A stretch of DNA of 64,000 bases from Actinopolyspora erythraea. Its GTDB lineage: Bacteria; Actinomycetota; Actinomycetes; Mycobacteriales; Pseudonocardiaceae. Shown here one piece after another: positions 15,704 to 24,994 of the stretch; position 1 is the first letter of the stretch; every line of letters begins with the position of its first letter. The translations under genes and the position numbers were made by a program. Under the pieces are notes generated by a model. It saw nothing but the letters and a program-made list of their open reading frames with translations. It was not told where the DNA came from and made no database searches. The DNA lies in the NCBI RefSeq assembly GCF_002263515.1, contig NZ_CP022752.1, positions 4,588,001 through 4,652,000 on the forward strand, read 5' to 3'.

Positions 15704-17722
15704 TCAGAAATTTTTCGGCAGCGGTAGGCTCGGAACCGGATCGCAGTCCTCAAAGTTCATACCGTCCTCTGCGCAGAAACCATCGATCCAGAGATCATCG
15801 TTCCTGATGAAAGAGTCACCGGTGGACAGCGAGACGTAGACCTCGCCCTTGCTTCCCTTCAGGAAGGTGACGATGTCGTCCTTGCCGTCACCGTTGAAAT
15901 CACCGATGCCGGGGGTCTCCCCGTCTAGACCGAAATAAGCGTGCCAAACTGGGCTGTTAGCCGGGAACTCGCTCCCGGTGGACAGCGAGACGTACACCCT
16001 GCCGTCGCTACCGCTGACGAAGGTGACGATGTCATCCTTGCCGTCACCGTTGAAATCACCCACACCGGGCCGTTCGCCCTCGAGCGAGAAGCGCTCGTTC
16101 CAGACGGCGTCGTCCTGCTTGAAGGTGCTTCCGGTGGACAGCGAGACGTAGACCCGATTGGCGAACTCGGGGTCGTCAGCGCCCTGAATGAAGGTGACGA
16201 TGTCGTCCTTGCCGTCACCGTTGAAATCACCGGCCATCGGAACCTCGCCCGCTTGAGCGAAGTAGCCGTGCCACCGCGTTTCCTCCTCGAAACCGCTACC
16301 ATTCGAAAGCGAGACGTAGGCTCCGCCGGAAGACCCGCGGGGGAACCTCACGATGTCGTCCTTGCCGTCACCGTTGAAGTCACCGACGTCGATACTCGGC
16401 GCCACTCCCAGGTTGACTTTCGACCGCCAACGCTGGAACGGGTCGAAGCCGTCACCGTTGGACAGTGCAACGTAAACACCTGGGTTGTTGCTGGAAAGTT
16501 TGTTGGCAGTGAGCAGATCCGCCTTGCCGTCACCGTTGAAATCGCCGCTCATCGTCCAGCGGGCACCGCCGAACTTCTCCTGTGCGTGCTTGGTCACGGA
16601 GCCGAAACCAGTACCGTCGGAGATCGCACTACTGAAATCGCCACTAGCGAATCCCATATTGTAAGCCGCGATGTCCTCGTAGCCGTCGCCGTTGAAGTCG
16701 GTGCCGGCCTCGCTGGACACCGTGGACTCAACGGTGTTCGAGGCGGCGCCGTCACCGGTGGGGTAGACAGGCAGCACCCGGTAGTGCCAGGTCTGTCCGG
16801 CCCGGAGCGCTTCGTGACGGAAGCCGGTTCCGGATACGGTGCCCAGCAGGTTGGCCTGCCGCAGCGGCACCTCGGCGGTGTTGGCGCCGTAGACACGGTA
16901 CTGATCGGCACCGGCGTCCAGCCAGCTGACCTTGTTCACGTGCTTGCTGCCCGGCTGCGCCGAAACTCCCAGCATCCGGGAGTTGAGCCAGCCGGTGATG
17001 TCGTCGGTGCGAGCGATGGTGGCACCGCGCTTGGTGGTGTCCTCGCCGAAGCAGCCGTGCTGCCAGGATGCGCTGTTGAGCCCGACCAGCTGGACGTTCT
17101 CGTTGACCTGCCGCAGCACCGGGCCGCCCGCGTCGCCCTTGCAGATGCTGGACTGCTCGGTCGTGCCGAGCACGCTGGCCGATCCACTGGTCACGGACTG
17201 CACGTCGAACGTGCCGGTGTGCGCGGTGTTCGGCGTCCAATCGGTCGCGGTGCGACCGTAACCGGCCGACCGCAGCGTCTCCCCGTTGCTCGGGGCCTCG
17301 GTGCTCAACGGCGCCGGGGTGATCCCGGAGACCGCGCTGCCCAGCTTGGCCAGCACCAGATTGCGGTCGGTACGCGGCACCAGCTCGGTCACGTCGGCGA
17401 CCTGGCCGCCGTCCGTCGTCAGGTCGGCGCGCCCCACCGTGGCCGTAGTGGCGGTGCTGGGCGGGCCGGCGGGCACCGTGTCCGGCTGGGCCGGGTCCTG
17501 CGCGAAGCAGGAGGCCGCCGTGGCCACCCACCGCAGCGACACCAGCACACCGGAGCAGGAGCGCTCGCTGCTGCCCACATCCACCTTGGCCAGAAACTCG
17601 TAGCTGCCCTGCGGCACCTGCTGTCCACCGCTGAGGGCGTGGGCGGGCATTCCCGCCAGCACCGTCGCGGCCACCGTGGCCACGCCGACCCCCAGAGTGC
17701 GTCTCGATCTAGAACTCGACAA
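15704..17722 (-). CDS. Secreted S1-family pseudoprotease with FG-GAP repeats
   Basis: This 672-aa exported protein starts at TTG 17722, 6-7 bases after AAGGAA; an upstream TTG in frame lacks a site. A signal peptide ends near residue 28 (PAHA). A chymotrypsin-fold domain follows (about 30-250), then six Ca-binding FG-GAP/VCBS-type repeats with DFNGDGxxD motifs. All three catalytic residues are replaced: the TAAHC histidine is Ser (TAASC, residue 71), the Asp is Asn (about 121) and the GDSGGP serine is Ala (GDAGGP, 198). Cysteines around these sites are kept, so the fold is probably intact and the protein binds rather than cuts. A small secreted protein is encoded 98 bases upstream. Confidence 0.82.
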   Translation of the reverse strand: MSSSRSRRTLGVGVATVAATVLAGMPAHALSGGQQVPQGSYEFLAKVDVGSSERSCSGVLVSLRWVATAASCFAQDPAQPDTVPAGPPSTATTATVGRADLTTDGGQVADVTELVPRTDRNLVLAKLGSAVSGITPAPLSTEAPSNGETLRSAGYGRTATDWTPNTAHTGTFDVQSVTSGSASVLGTTEQSSICKGDAGGPVLRQVNENVQLVGLNSASWQHGCFGEDTTKRGATIARTDDITGWLNSRMLGVSAQPGSKHVNKVSWLDAGADQYRVYGANTAEVPLRQANLLGTVSGTGFRHEALRAGQTWHYRVLPVYPTGDGAASNTVESTVSSEAGTDFNGDGYEDIAAYNMGFASGDFSSAISDGTGFGSVTKHAQEKFGGARWTMSGDFNGDGKADLLTANKLSSNNPGVYVALSNGDGFDPFQRWRSKVNLGVAPSIDVGDFNGDGKDDIVRFPRGSSGGAYVSLSNGSGFEEETRWHGYFAQAGEVPMAGDFNGDGKDDIVTFIQGADDPEFANRVYVSLSTGSTFKQDDAVWNERFSLEGERPGVGDFNGDGKDDIVTFVSGSDGRVYVSLSTGSEFPANSPVWHAYFGLDGETPGIGDFNGDGKDDIVTFLKGSKGEVYVSLSTGDSFIRNDDLWIDGFCAEDGMNFEDCDPVPSLPLPKNF

Positions 17723-17820
17723 TTTGCGTTCCTTCTTGGTTTTATTGAACTCCGCGCTGCGAATCCGCAGCGTCAACAGGAGAGCCGTGCTGCACGCCGA
17801 CGAGAAGTCGACGCATTCGC

Positions 17821-18318
17821 TCAGGAGACCCGGAGCTCGACCAGCGTCGCCGGATCGTTCTCCGGCGGCTGCTGCCCCTCACCGACCGGCGTGTACTCGC
17901 CCGGGCTCAGCTCGACCTGCTCGGTGCTGCCGTTGACCGTCAACGACGCGTCCACAGTGTGATCATCACCCTGGATCGCGAACACCCGCGGAATCTCCAT
18001 CTTGAGCCAACCCCGCGAGCCGATCACCTCGTAGCAGGATGAACCCAGCTCGACACTGTCCACAGTGATCACCGATTCCGAGGTGTCACAACTCGTCTTG
18101 ACGATGTCCCCATCGCCCTCGATCAGCTTGATCCCGGTCTCGGCCTCGATCGCGTCGGCCCCCGGGTAGCTGTAGTCCTCCACGATCGGCGGCGGCGTGC
18201 CCTCAGCCGCTAAACCGGCGGCACCGTCACCCGTGGCCGAGAAGGCCGCGGCCACACCGGTCGAAGCGGCGAGCAACCCGGTCAACCCGAGCACTGCACC
18301 TCGAAACGATCTACGCAT
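17821..18318 (-). CDS. Small secreted protein of unknown function
   Basis: This 165-aa protein has a signal peptide (basic MRRSFRG start, hydrophobic stretch to about residue 27, AAAF cleavage region). The mature part is acidic and has two cysteines (KTSCDTSE and SSCYEVIG) that probably form a disulfide. No enzyme motif is seen. It precedes the pseudoprotease gene on the same strand by about 100 bases, which suggests a joint extracellular role. GTG 18324 is an alternative start two codons earlier. Confidence 0.7.
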   Translation of the reverse strand: MRRSFRGAVLGLTGLLAASTGVAAAFSATGDGAAGLAAEGTPPPIVEDYSYPGADAIEAETGIKLIEGDGDIVKTSCDTSESVITVDSVELGSSCYEVIGSRGWLKMEIPRVFAIQGDDHTVDASLTVNGSTEQVELSPGEYTPVGEGQQPPENDPATLVELRVS

Positions 18319-18794
18319 AAACACCAGTCTTTCGCTTCAAAAATTCACCGCATTTCGCCCGAGCGTCGGGAACACACTCCCGGCACGACACGAAACACTG
18401 ACAAGTGTTATAAACATCCACACAAAAAATCAACAGATTTACACCGTTTATGATCAATACCATAATCAGACACGCAACATTGACATCCCCAGTCAAGCCA
18501 AATTTACAAGCCTTTGAACTGCACAAACAACAGAACGTAAAGAAAAGAAGCCAGCAAAACACAAACCTCTACACCGACGAGACAATAATGTCAATAGCAC
18601 ATAAGGACCAATCGATTACCATCCGACAACACAAAGCCATCAAAATTTCCCAGCAAAGCATTAATCAGCTTACAATCAAATGTTCGCAATTGCTAAACAT
18701 TAAATTTCATTTATGCGCGTTGATCGACAGAGGTAAATAAAAATACTGACACTCCCTTGGGTGTGCGAATTTTTGTTAAAGTCGAACTCACACC
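18319..18794. other. AT-rich gap without a convincing gene
   Basis: Base composition drops sharply compared with both sides. Short open frames exist on both strands but have no ribosome binding sites and read as low-complexity sequence. It probably marks the left edge of the accessory island. Confidence 0.5.
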
Positions 18795-18840
18795 CAGGAA
18801 GATCGTTTATTTTTATTGCCACCCTCGCCTTCAATGCACT
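18795..18840 (-). repeat. Isolated terminal inverted repeat of an IS
   Basis: Read on the minus strand, this stretch matches the left end of the IS at 19700-19745 over about 33 bases, with an identical run CGAGGGTGGCAATAAAAA. The orientation is that of an element end pointing left. It is a remnant of another copy whose body is gone. Confidence 0.65.
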
Positions 18841-18867
18841 TGTACAGTATTCAATACTCAGAAAAAT

Positions 18868-19062
18868 CTACTTCTTTTTGTTAGTCCTTGATTTGACCAT
18901 CCGAAAAGTAAGACTAACAATTAAAGCGATCCCTATTAAATAGGCTACCGTATTGCTCGCAAACACGCTTCCAGTAAAATAAAAATTGACAGACACCATC
19001 AACAATAGAAAAACAGGGGTTCCTATAAGAATTGCTACAAACGGTTTTTTTTCTTTGTCCAT
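18868..19062 (-). CDS. Small two-helix membrane protein, possible immunity protein
   Basis: The protein has 64-65 aa from ATG 19062. After MDKEKKPF come two hydrophobic segments (about 9-28 and 37-55) and a basic tail (RTNKKK). The codon use is AT-rich, like other genes of the island and unlike the core genes. The gene is on the same strand as the ALF-repeat protein ending at 20953 and downstream of it, with IS remnants in between. Small membrane proteins of this shape are common immunity proteins to pore-forming toxins, so that role is possible but unproven. No family is recognised. Confidence 0.45.
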   Translation of the reverse strand: MDKEKKPFVAILIGTPVFLLLMVSVNFYFTGSVFASNTVAYLIGIALIVSLTFRMVKSRTNKKK

Positions 19063-19289
19063 ATAGTTAAATATACCTGCTTCGAAACAAACAGGCAAGA
19101 GCGAGTGCCATGTAGGTGACTTGAGCTCTGACTGTCGAAACAAAAGGAATTTCCGATATTAATATTTCCTATCAAAAAAGACAAATTACTGTTGGAAACT
19201 CCTTGTTTTCTAGGGCAGCACGAGGTCGGTTGATGCTAGCTGTGCTGGATAGCCGAGCTGGTCAGTGAGTTGGTTCTAGAGGAGCCGAT

Positions 19290-19690
19290 GGGCACGTTGT
19301 CGATATTCTGGCGCTGGTGGTGAATGGTAAGCTCTTGTCGGAGGAATATAACCGCAACGGTAGGTGACGACGTTTCGGGCACGAGCTAATCAACGATTTC
19401 GCATATGGTACGCCGGATTGAGTCCCTCTGGCCGAAGCATTGTTAGAGATCGATGTCATGTTCGAGAAATTCCATGGACGCGTTACCCTAGTCGATGTGA
19501 TGCTCATCCTTACAGGGAACCTGTGGTAACCAGTACGAACTCTGTTCACGAAAATATCGAGGATACGGCGTACGCTTACAGTTGACCACCAACACCCGAT
19601 GGTGCCTGTTCACATGTTCGGAGATTTTTCTCTGCATCCCCATGACCCCACGGTGTTTCGAGGCTCATCACTGTACGAGACACTGAAGGT
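19290..19690 (+). pseudogene. Decayed partial copy of the IS transposase next door
   Basis: This sequence aligns by eye to the transposase gene at 19890-20275, with many substitutions and indels. Shared blocks include GGCGCTGGTGGTGA, TCAACGAT-TCGC, GGATTGAG and GATACG-CG-TAC. Stops and frameshifts are frequent. It is clearly older than the neighbouring copy. Confidence 0.7.
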
Positions 19691-19705
19691 TATGCAGGTG
19701 AGTTG

Positions 19706-20615
19706 AAGACGAGGGTGGCAATAAAAAGCAACGGCCTTTCCGGGTACGATGTTCTTCGACCAAAAAGCACATGTACGCCAAGGAAAGACCGTTGCGGTAT
19801 CAGGATATCACAGGGCTGAGTGAGGACCAGTTGTGCTGGCTTGCCGGGCGAGTCGGCGACCATATTCGCTGGGATCCGCGGAACAAGCTGTCGATGTTTA
19901 CGGCGCTGGTGGTGACTATGGAGTATTGCCGGATCCATCTGACACAGAAGCAGCTGGCCGCGTTGCACGGTACGAGTCAGTCAACGATCTCGCGCGTGCT
20001 GGAACGGATTGAGCCGGTCCTGGCCGAGGTCGTCGAGTGCTTCTGTCTGGATCCCGACGACATCGGAGCGAACGCGGCCCTCATCGACGGGTTCCTCATC
20101 CCCACGGGAAACCGACGTGACCAGCACGGACTCTACTCCGGCAAACATCGTCGTCACGGGATACGCGCCTACACCATCACTGACCTCGACGGGACCGTCC
20201 TGGCCACCTCCGAGGTCCATCCCGGCGCTACCCACGACCTGACAGTATTTCGGAGTTCCTCGTGGTACTGGCACCTGAACCATCCCAATACGATCGGAGA
20301 CCTCGGATTATCTGGGTAGTGCCGTAACCCACCCCATCAAAACACCCCAAGGACGCACCCTGGACCCCGATTGAGAAAAATTCAACACGCGTCTGGCGTT
20401 CCTCCGCTATCCCGTGGAACGCTGCGTCGCCCACTTGAAAAACTGGAAAATACTAACAACACGATACCGACGCCCACTTGCTCGCCTCCAAAGTCACCTG
20501 CACATCGTCACCGGACTCGAACGCCTACGAACCACCTGGTAAACAATTCAGTACATAACCTTCACTGGATCATGCCAAAACCATTAGCGATCTTTATTGC
20601 CCGGCAAGCGCTATC
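19706..20615 (+). mobile_element. IS5-group insertion sequence (decayed)
   Basis: The left end is GAGGGTGGCAATAAAAAGC from about 19709. A weaker matching right end (rc of TTTATTGCCCGGC) is near 20590-20605. It carries one frameshifted transposase gene. The boundaries are approximate because the right end has drifted. No target duplication could be read. Confidence 0.6.
19771..20542 (+). pseudogene. DDE-type transposase, frameshifted
   Basis: The first 182 codons from ATG 19771 read as a DDE transposase of the IS5/HARBI1-like group. An N-terminal helix-turn-helix region (QKQLAALHGTSQSTISRVLERI) is followed by the first catalytic Asp in ALIDGFLIPT and a GATHDLTVF block. Near 20320 the frame changes. 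The typical C-terminus continues (PIKTPQGRTL, then VERCVAHLKNWKIL, then VTGLERLRTTW) to TAA 20540-20542, with one in-frame TGA within it. The gene is therefore inactive, with a missing stretch around the second catalytic residue. Confidence 0.75.
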
Positions 20616-20882
20616 ACCTAGCCAAGCCAACCACTAAAAACGGAAAAACTCGATCTCGAAAGAGAAAAATCAAAAATGATGATACCTTTTCTGTTCTACC
20701 CGATCGAGCGAACCATCGCCGTCTGACAAAATGAAATATCCTGACTAATCGGTACCGCCGCACACTCGTTCATCTTCAACGAATACTTCACATTATCGCC
20801 GGACTAAGACCACTTCAAGAGATCTGACGAATAGTTCTGTCCATAGCTTTCACCGACCGAACCAAAAAATATTATTTAAAAA
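20616..20882. other. Gap between the IS and the toxin terminator
   Basis: AT-rich DNA with no convincing gene. Short stretches such as CATTATCGCCGGACT resemble the transposase C-terminal coding region, so part may be further IS debris. Confidence 0.4.
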
Positions 20883-20908
20883 CGCTCGGGGGCTTCAACC
20901 CCCGAGCG
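20883..20908 (-). terminator. Intrinsic terminator of the ALF-repeat protein gene
   Basis: On the minus strand, CGCTCGGGGG-TTGAAG-CCCCCGAGCG forms a perfect 10-bp stem, followed at once by TTTTT. It lies 45 bases beyond the stop of the large minus-strand gene. Confidence 0.9.
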
Positions 20909-20952
20909 AAACATGTTCAAATCAGAAAATTTCCACACCGAAAAATGTCTTG

Positions 20953-23900
20953 CTATCTACAATTATTTACTACGCCAGCTATCGTGGCGCCCCATCCAAA
21001 AATCCCTGCGGCAAATTCCCCCGCAAATACAAGACCAGCAAATGCTGTCAATGGCGGACTAGTAGCAAGAGCAACAACCAAAAGACTCAGGCCGACCCCA
21101 AGAAAAAAAGCACCGAATGCCGATGTGAGACACTTTTTTAGATCAAACTTATCGGGTTCGTAATCATGTAAACACCTTGCCAGTCCGTCGGTTCCTGGAA
21201 TTTTCTCACCAACACATTTTTCGGCACGATAGCTCGCTTGGCGAACTTCCTGATCAGTAACCTCTGGGCGATTGTTACGTTTTTGCTCGTACTCTTCACG
21301 CTTTTTCTCGATCGACTCCTGACGGGCCTGGTCAGCGGCCTCCGCCGCCGCGTCTGAGTCCTTGCCCGCTTGCAGCGCCGCGTCACGTGCCTCGTCGGCG
21401 GCGGCGTAGGCTTCCTGCGCATAGCTACGCGCATCGGAAACGGAACGATTCGCCCTGACAGCGTAAACGGCAGCATCGTTGGCGGACTGTTCAGCTGACT
21501 CCGCAGCATTCTGGGCCGCATTAGCCGAATCAGCCGCCCGCTGTGCGGCCGCCTGTGCGTCATCAGCGGACGCCTGAGCCTGACTGGCGTAATCGGCGGC
21601 CTTGTCCGCGGAATCGGCCGCCTGCTGCGCGTACCCGTTCGCCTCCGCTGCCGCGCCCCGTGCCTCGGCCGCGGCCTGAGCCGCTTTGTAGGCCTGCCGC
21701 TGCGCGTCCGAAGCTGCTTGCAGCCCTCGCTCTACGAGCCTGTTCATCTCCGCGTTGTGGACAGCAGCCCTGTGATCACGCTGTTTGGCAACGTATTGAC
21801 CCTGTCTAATGAACAAACGAGTATGAGCACGCGGGCCCTGCAATGCCGCTTCGGCCGCCGCCCGTACGTGCGGACCACCACCGTCCTTGATGCGGGTCGT
21901 GTTGACGCGATGGTCGGTGGCACGAGCGCTGTACTGCCCCTCGACGAGGAACTGGTGGACATCCGCCTCGGTACCGTTCAGCGCCGCTTGGGCCGCCTCC
22001 TCGACGGCAGGCCCGGTGGCACCGTCCAGGATTTGGACCACGCGGACCCGCTCATCGGTGGCACGCCCCGGATAGTCCTGGTTCGCCAGGAACTCGTTGA
22101 CGTCGGCGACCGTGCCCTGCAACGCCTGCTCGGCTGCCTGACGCAGCTCGGCGGGCTCGCCCAGTTCCGCGATACGAGCCACCCTGGAGCGGTTGTCCGA
22201 GTTCATCGCCGCCTCGCGTCCCGACTCGACCCACTGACGTACATCGGCCTCGGTGCCGGACAACGCGTGCTGCGCCGCCTGCTTGCTCCAGGGACCTCCG
22301 GTCCGCATGATGTTGACCGCTGCCTGCCTGCCCTTGCTCAGCACCGTCTCGGGTGAGGCGTCGGGTGCGCTGGCCGCGTCGAGTAGCCGTTGAGTCTCGG
22401 AATCGATGCGGGCCTGCTCGCGCGCGTCCCAAGCCGCCTCGGCACTGGATTCCTTAGCGGCCTGGTTGGCCTGCTCAGCGGCATCGATCATGCGCTGTTT
22501 CTGTTGGGCGAGCCGCTCGGCATCGGCCTCCCTCGCCAGTTTCACGACCTCGCGGGCCTGCTCAGCAGCTGCGGTGGAAACGTTCGCCGCCTCGATCGCG
22601 GCGTTGGCGTGCCGAGTGGCCTCGGCGGCCGCGTCATCGGCCTCCCCAGCGTGTTCGGCCGCGTCATCCGCCGCGTTGGCGGCGTTGTTGGCGTGCTGCG
22701 CCGCCGAATCCGCAGCGGTGGCGGCCTCGGCTGCGGCGTCTCCCGAACGGTTGGCCAAGGAGGTGGCCGCATTGGCCGCCTGCCTCGCACGCTGAGCCTG
22801 CGCCTGTGCCTCGGCACCCGCCTGCTCCGCCAACGCCGCGGCCTGTTCGGCTACGCCGACCTGCTGAGCCGCTTCACTCGCGGCGGCGCCTGCCGCTGCC
22901 GCGTTGTCGGAAGCGCTTGCCGCTGCCTGCGCCGCACCGGCGGCCTGATCAGCAGCGTTGTCGGCGTTGCGAGCGGCGTCAGCGGCACGCTGCGCCCCAG
23001 CCGCGGCATCCCGCGCCGATGCGGCGGCGTCACGGGCGGCCTGTGCCTGACTCGCGTCCTGCGCGGCAGCGGAGGCCGCCGAGTAAGCACGCGAAGCAGC
23101 CTGACCGGCAAGACTCGCCGCCGATGCGGCCCGCGAAGCGGCGTTCGCGGCCACCTGAGCGGCACGATCGGCCGCCGCGGCGGCCGATATCGCGGTACTG
23201 GCCGCATCAGCTGCCGCGTTGGCGAGACTGGCCGCTTCCCTGGCAGCCGCACTGGCTCGTACGGTGTCTCCCTTGGCCGCCTCGGTTTCCGCCTTGGCCC
23301 GCTGCGCGGCAAGTTTGGCCTTCTCAGCCGCTTCTACCGCCTTTTCGCTGGCCTGTTCGGCGGCAGCGGTCTTTTTCCGCGCCTTCTCGCCCGCCTCTTC
23401 CGCGCGTTCGACCAGCTCGGTGACGGTGGCCTTCTCCGCGTCGCGCGCCTGCGCGACTTCCCACTCGTAGTTGAGGAACCGCTGCAGCGCGGCATCGGTG
23501 TCGGCGTCCAACGCGCGCTCGGCGGCTTCCTTCACATGTGGTCCGCCCGCGTCTTTGGCCCGCACCACCCGCAGCCGCAGATCAATGTGCCGCGACTCCT
23601 TCCAACCGGTTTCTAGGAACTCCTCCAGCGCCGTGTTGGTGTCGGTGTCCAGTGCCGTTTCAGCGGCACTGCTCACGCTGGGACCACCGGCTGCTTTGGT
23701 TTGCACCACCCACAACCGCAGATCGGTGTGGTAAGGCTGCTTCCAACCGTTCTCCAGGAACTCCCGCAGCGCCGCGTCGGTATCGGTCTCCAACGCCCGG
23801 TTCGCGGCCTGCTTCGTGGCGGGACCGCCCTTGTCCATCATCCGCACCGTGCGGATACGCAGATCCTGGTGCGCGGCGGTTTCCCGCCCACCGTTGAGGA

Positions 23901-24150
23901 AGTCCAGCATCGCGTCGTCGCCGCCAGCGAGTGCTTCGGCAGCGGCCTCGCGTGTGGCCGGACCACCGTCCTCCCACAGCTGCACCACCTGAGCTCGCTC
24001 GCTCGGCGATACGGTGTTCGCCTCCGCCGACGCGGCCGGTGCACTTCCCATCACGGCGGTAACCGTCGTGACCGCGATACCGGCGGCCAGCCCCGCGCGG
24101 TATCGGGTGCCGCGCTTGGCGGCACGTCTTTTCCTGTCGTGTCCTAACAC
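20953..24150 (-). CDS. Secreted ALF-repeat/coiled-coil protein, polymorphic-toxin type
   Basis: This 1065-aa protein starts at GTG 24150, 7 bases after AGGGGAG. A signal peptide ends near residue 42 (PAASA). Four ALF-type repeats (PF03752-like, about 50 aa each, with GGPxxxxAAxxAL and LxxFLxxGW) come next. A very Ala-rich coiled coil covers about 215-570. Four more ALF repeats (about 595-790) and a second Ala-rich coil follow. The last 90 residues differ: four cysteines and hydrophobic, Gly-rich helices (FGAFFLGVGLSLLVVALA and a GEFAAGIFGWGATIAGVV segment). This architecture is that of actinobacterial polymorphic toxins. The C-terminus could insert in membranes, which is inference. An intrinsic terminator follows. 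Confidence 0.72.
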   Translation of the reverse strand: MLGHDRKRRAAKRGTRYRAGLAAGIAVTTVTAVMGSAPAASAEANTVSPSERAQVVQLWEDGGPATREAAAEALAGGDDAMLDFLNGGRETAAHQDLRIRTVRMMDKGGPATKQAANRALETDTDAALREFLENGWKQPYHTDLRLWVVQTKAAGGPSVSSAAETALDTDTNTALEEFLETGWKESRHIDLRLRVVRAKDAGGPHVKEAAERALDADTDAALQRFLNYEWEVAQARDAEKATVTELVERAEEAGEKARKKTAAAEQASEKAVEAAEKAKLAAQRAKAETEAAKGDTVRASAAAREAASLANAAADAASTAISAAAAADRAAQVAANAASRAASAASLAGQAASRAYSAASAAAQDASQAQAARDAAASARDAAAGAQRAADAARNADNAADQAAGAAQAAASASDNAAAAGAAASEAAQQVGVAEQAAALAEQAGAEAQAQAQRARQAANAATSLANRSGDAAAEAATAADSAAQHANNAANAADDAAEHAGEADDAAAEATRHANAAIEAANVSTAAAEQAREVVKLAREADAERLAQQKQRMIDAAEQANQAAKESSAEAAWDAREQARIDSETQRLLDAASAPDASPETVLSKGRQAAVNIMRTGGPWSKQAAQHALSGTEADVRQWVESGREAAMNSDNRSRVARIAELGEPAELRQAAEQALQGTVADVNEFLANQDYPGRATDERVRVVQILDGATGPAVEEAAQAALNGTEADVHQFLVEGQYSARATDHRVNTTRIKDGGGPHVRAAAEAALQGPRAHTRLFIRQGQYVAKQRDHRAAVHNAEMNRLVERGLQAASDAQRQAYKAAQAAAEARGAAAEANGYAQQAADSADKAADYASQAQASADDAQAAAQRAADSANAAQNAAESAEQSANDAAVYAVRANRSVSDARSYAQEAYAAADEARDAALQAGKDSDAAAEAADQARQESIEKKREEYEQKRNNRPEVTDQEVRQASYRAEKCVGEKIPGTDGLARCLHDYEPDKFDLKKCLTSAFGAFFLGVGLSLLVVALATSPPLTAFAGLVFAGEFAAGIFGWGATIAGVVNNCR

Positions 24151-24515
24151 GTGGTTTCTCCCCTGATCATCGCGAAACACGCGACAGGACACGTTCGCAC
24201 GTCAAGATCACACGGGCAATGCCCTCGATAAGGATTTATTTTTGTCACAGTTCGACAAAAAGCTGGACAGTCGAACGCAAGCCGATGTGTTGTTTCGCAT
24301 AAAAATTTGACACCATATGATTTTCGGAGAAAATCGACACGCAATCCCCTGAAAGGGTTAACCTCTGCCGACACAAGCAGCAGCGCGGGTGGTTGACTTG
24401 TTTGCCGAGATCCCCGCCTGACGGATACCTACGAACATCGGACGCACAGAGCGAGTGGATACGCCAGACAATGCGCGAGGAGAGCACTTTCTAGGCACGG
24501 TTTCGTGCCGCGTAG
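24151..24515. other. Upstream region of the minus-strand toxin
   Basis: The first part (24151-24310) is AT-rich and should contain the promoter of the large minus-strand gene. I see no convincing gene. A weak frame begins just after TAG 24513-24515 and leads into the next feature. Confidence 0.4.
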
Positions 24516-24881
24516 CTCGAAGAGGGGCACCGGAGAACCGGAAGTACCGCTGCGGAGCCGGGCAGCCGGGAGGACCTCGTCGCACAGTGCGAGGAGGACT
24601 ACGACGACATCACGGACGAGTACGACTTCGACCTGCAAGCCAGGGACTCGCTCGAACTCGCGCTGAACGATCCGGTGCTCGACACGCAGGAGGAGATCGA
24701 GAGTCCGCGCGAACAGGTATTCGAGGCAGACAACCGACTCCGCGACATTCTCCACGAACAACCGATCCGCGCCCCGGGGATCAATCCGTGGTGGATGTGT
24801 TACGTACCTCGGTTCGGCTGTCGTGAGTTCGTGTCGGATGTCTACGACGTGTACGGCCTGAGCATCCAAACCGGGAACTGA
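24516..24881 (+). pseudogene. Acidic hypothetical protein without a start codon
   Basis: An open frame of about 121 codons ends at TGA 24879-24881. The sequence looks like a real protein: acidic (EEDYDDITDEYDFDL), then a helical part and a Trp/Cys/Tyr-rich end (NPWWMCYVPRFG, then FVSDVYDVYGLSI). No ATG, GTG or TTG occurs before GTG 24675, which would leave only 68 residues. The 5' part is therefore probably lost or frameshifted. It lies between the two head-to-head toxin genes and could be a relic of an immunity gene. The family is not recognised. Confidence 0.4.
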
Positions 24882-24913
24882 CCACACAGGACTGTTGGAC
24901 AGCAGTGGACTCA

Positions 24914-24939
24914 CCGGGGGTACGAGAGCGTACTCCCGG
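24914..24939 (+). terminator. Hairpin after the acidic gene remnant
   Basis: CCGGGGGTAC and GTACTCCCGG pair over 10 bp with one G-T pair and a 6-base loop. It lies 33 bases after the preceding stop. No U-tract follows, so it is a probable but weak terminator. Confidence 0.5.
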
Positions 24940-24994
24940 GGTCTACCTCCGAAAAAGACCCGGCCCTCATGCCGGAACGAATCCTGCACAGTAA

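Noticed and set aside
22390..23616. 408-codon plus-strand frame within the large toxin gene
   Set aside because: It is the mirror of the Ala-rich coiled coil and gives a Gly/Arg/Leu repeat with no start signal.
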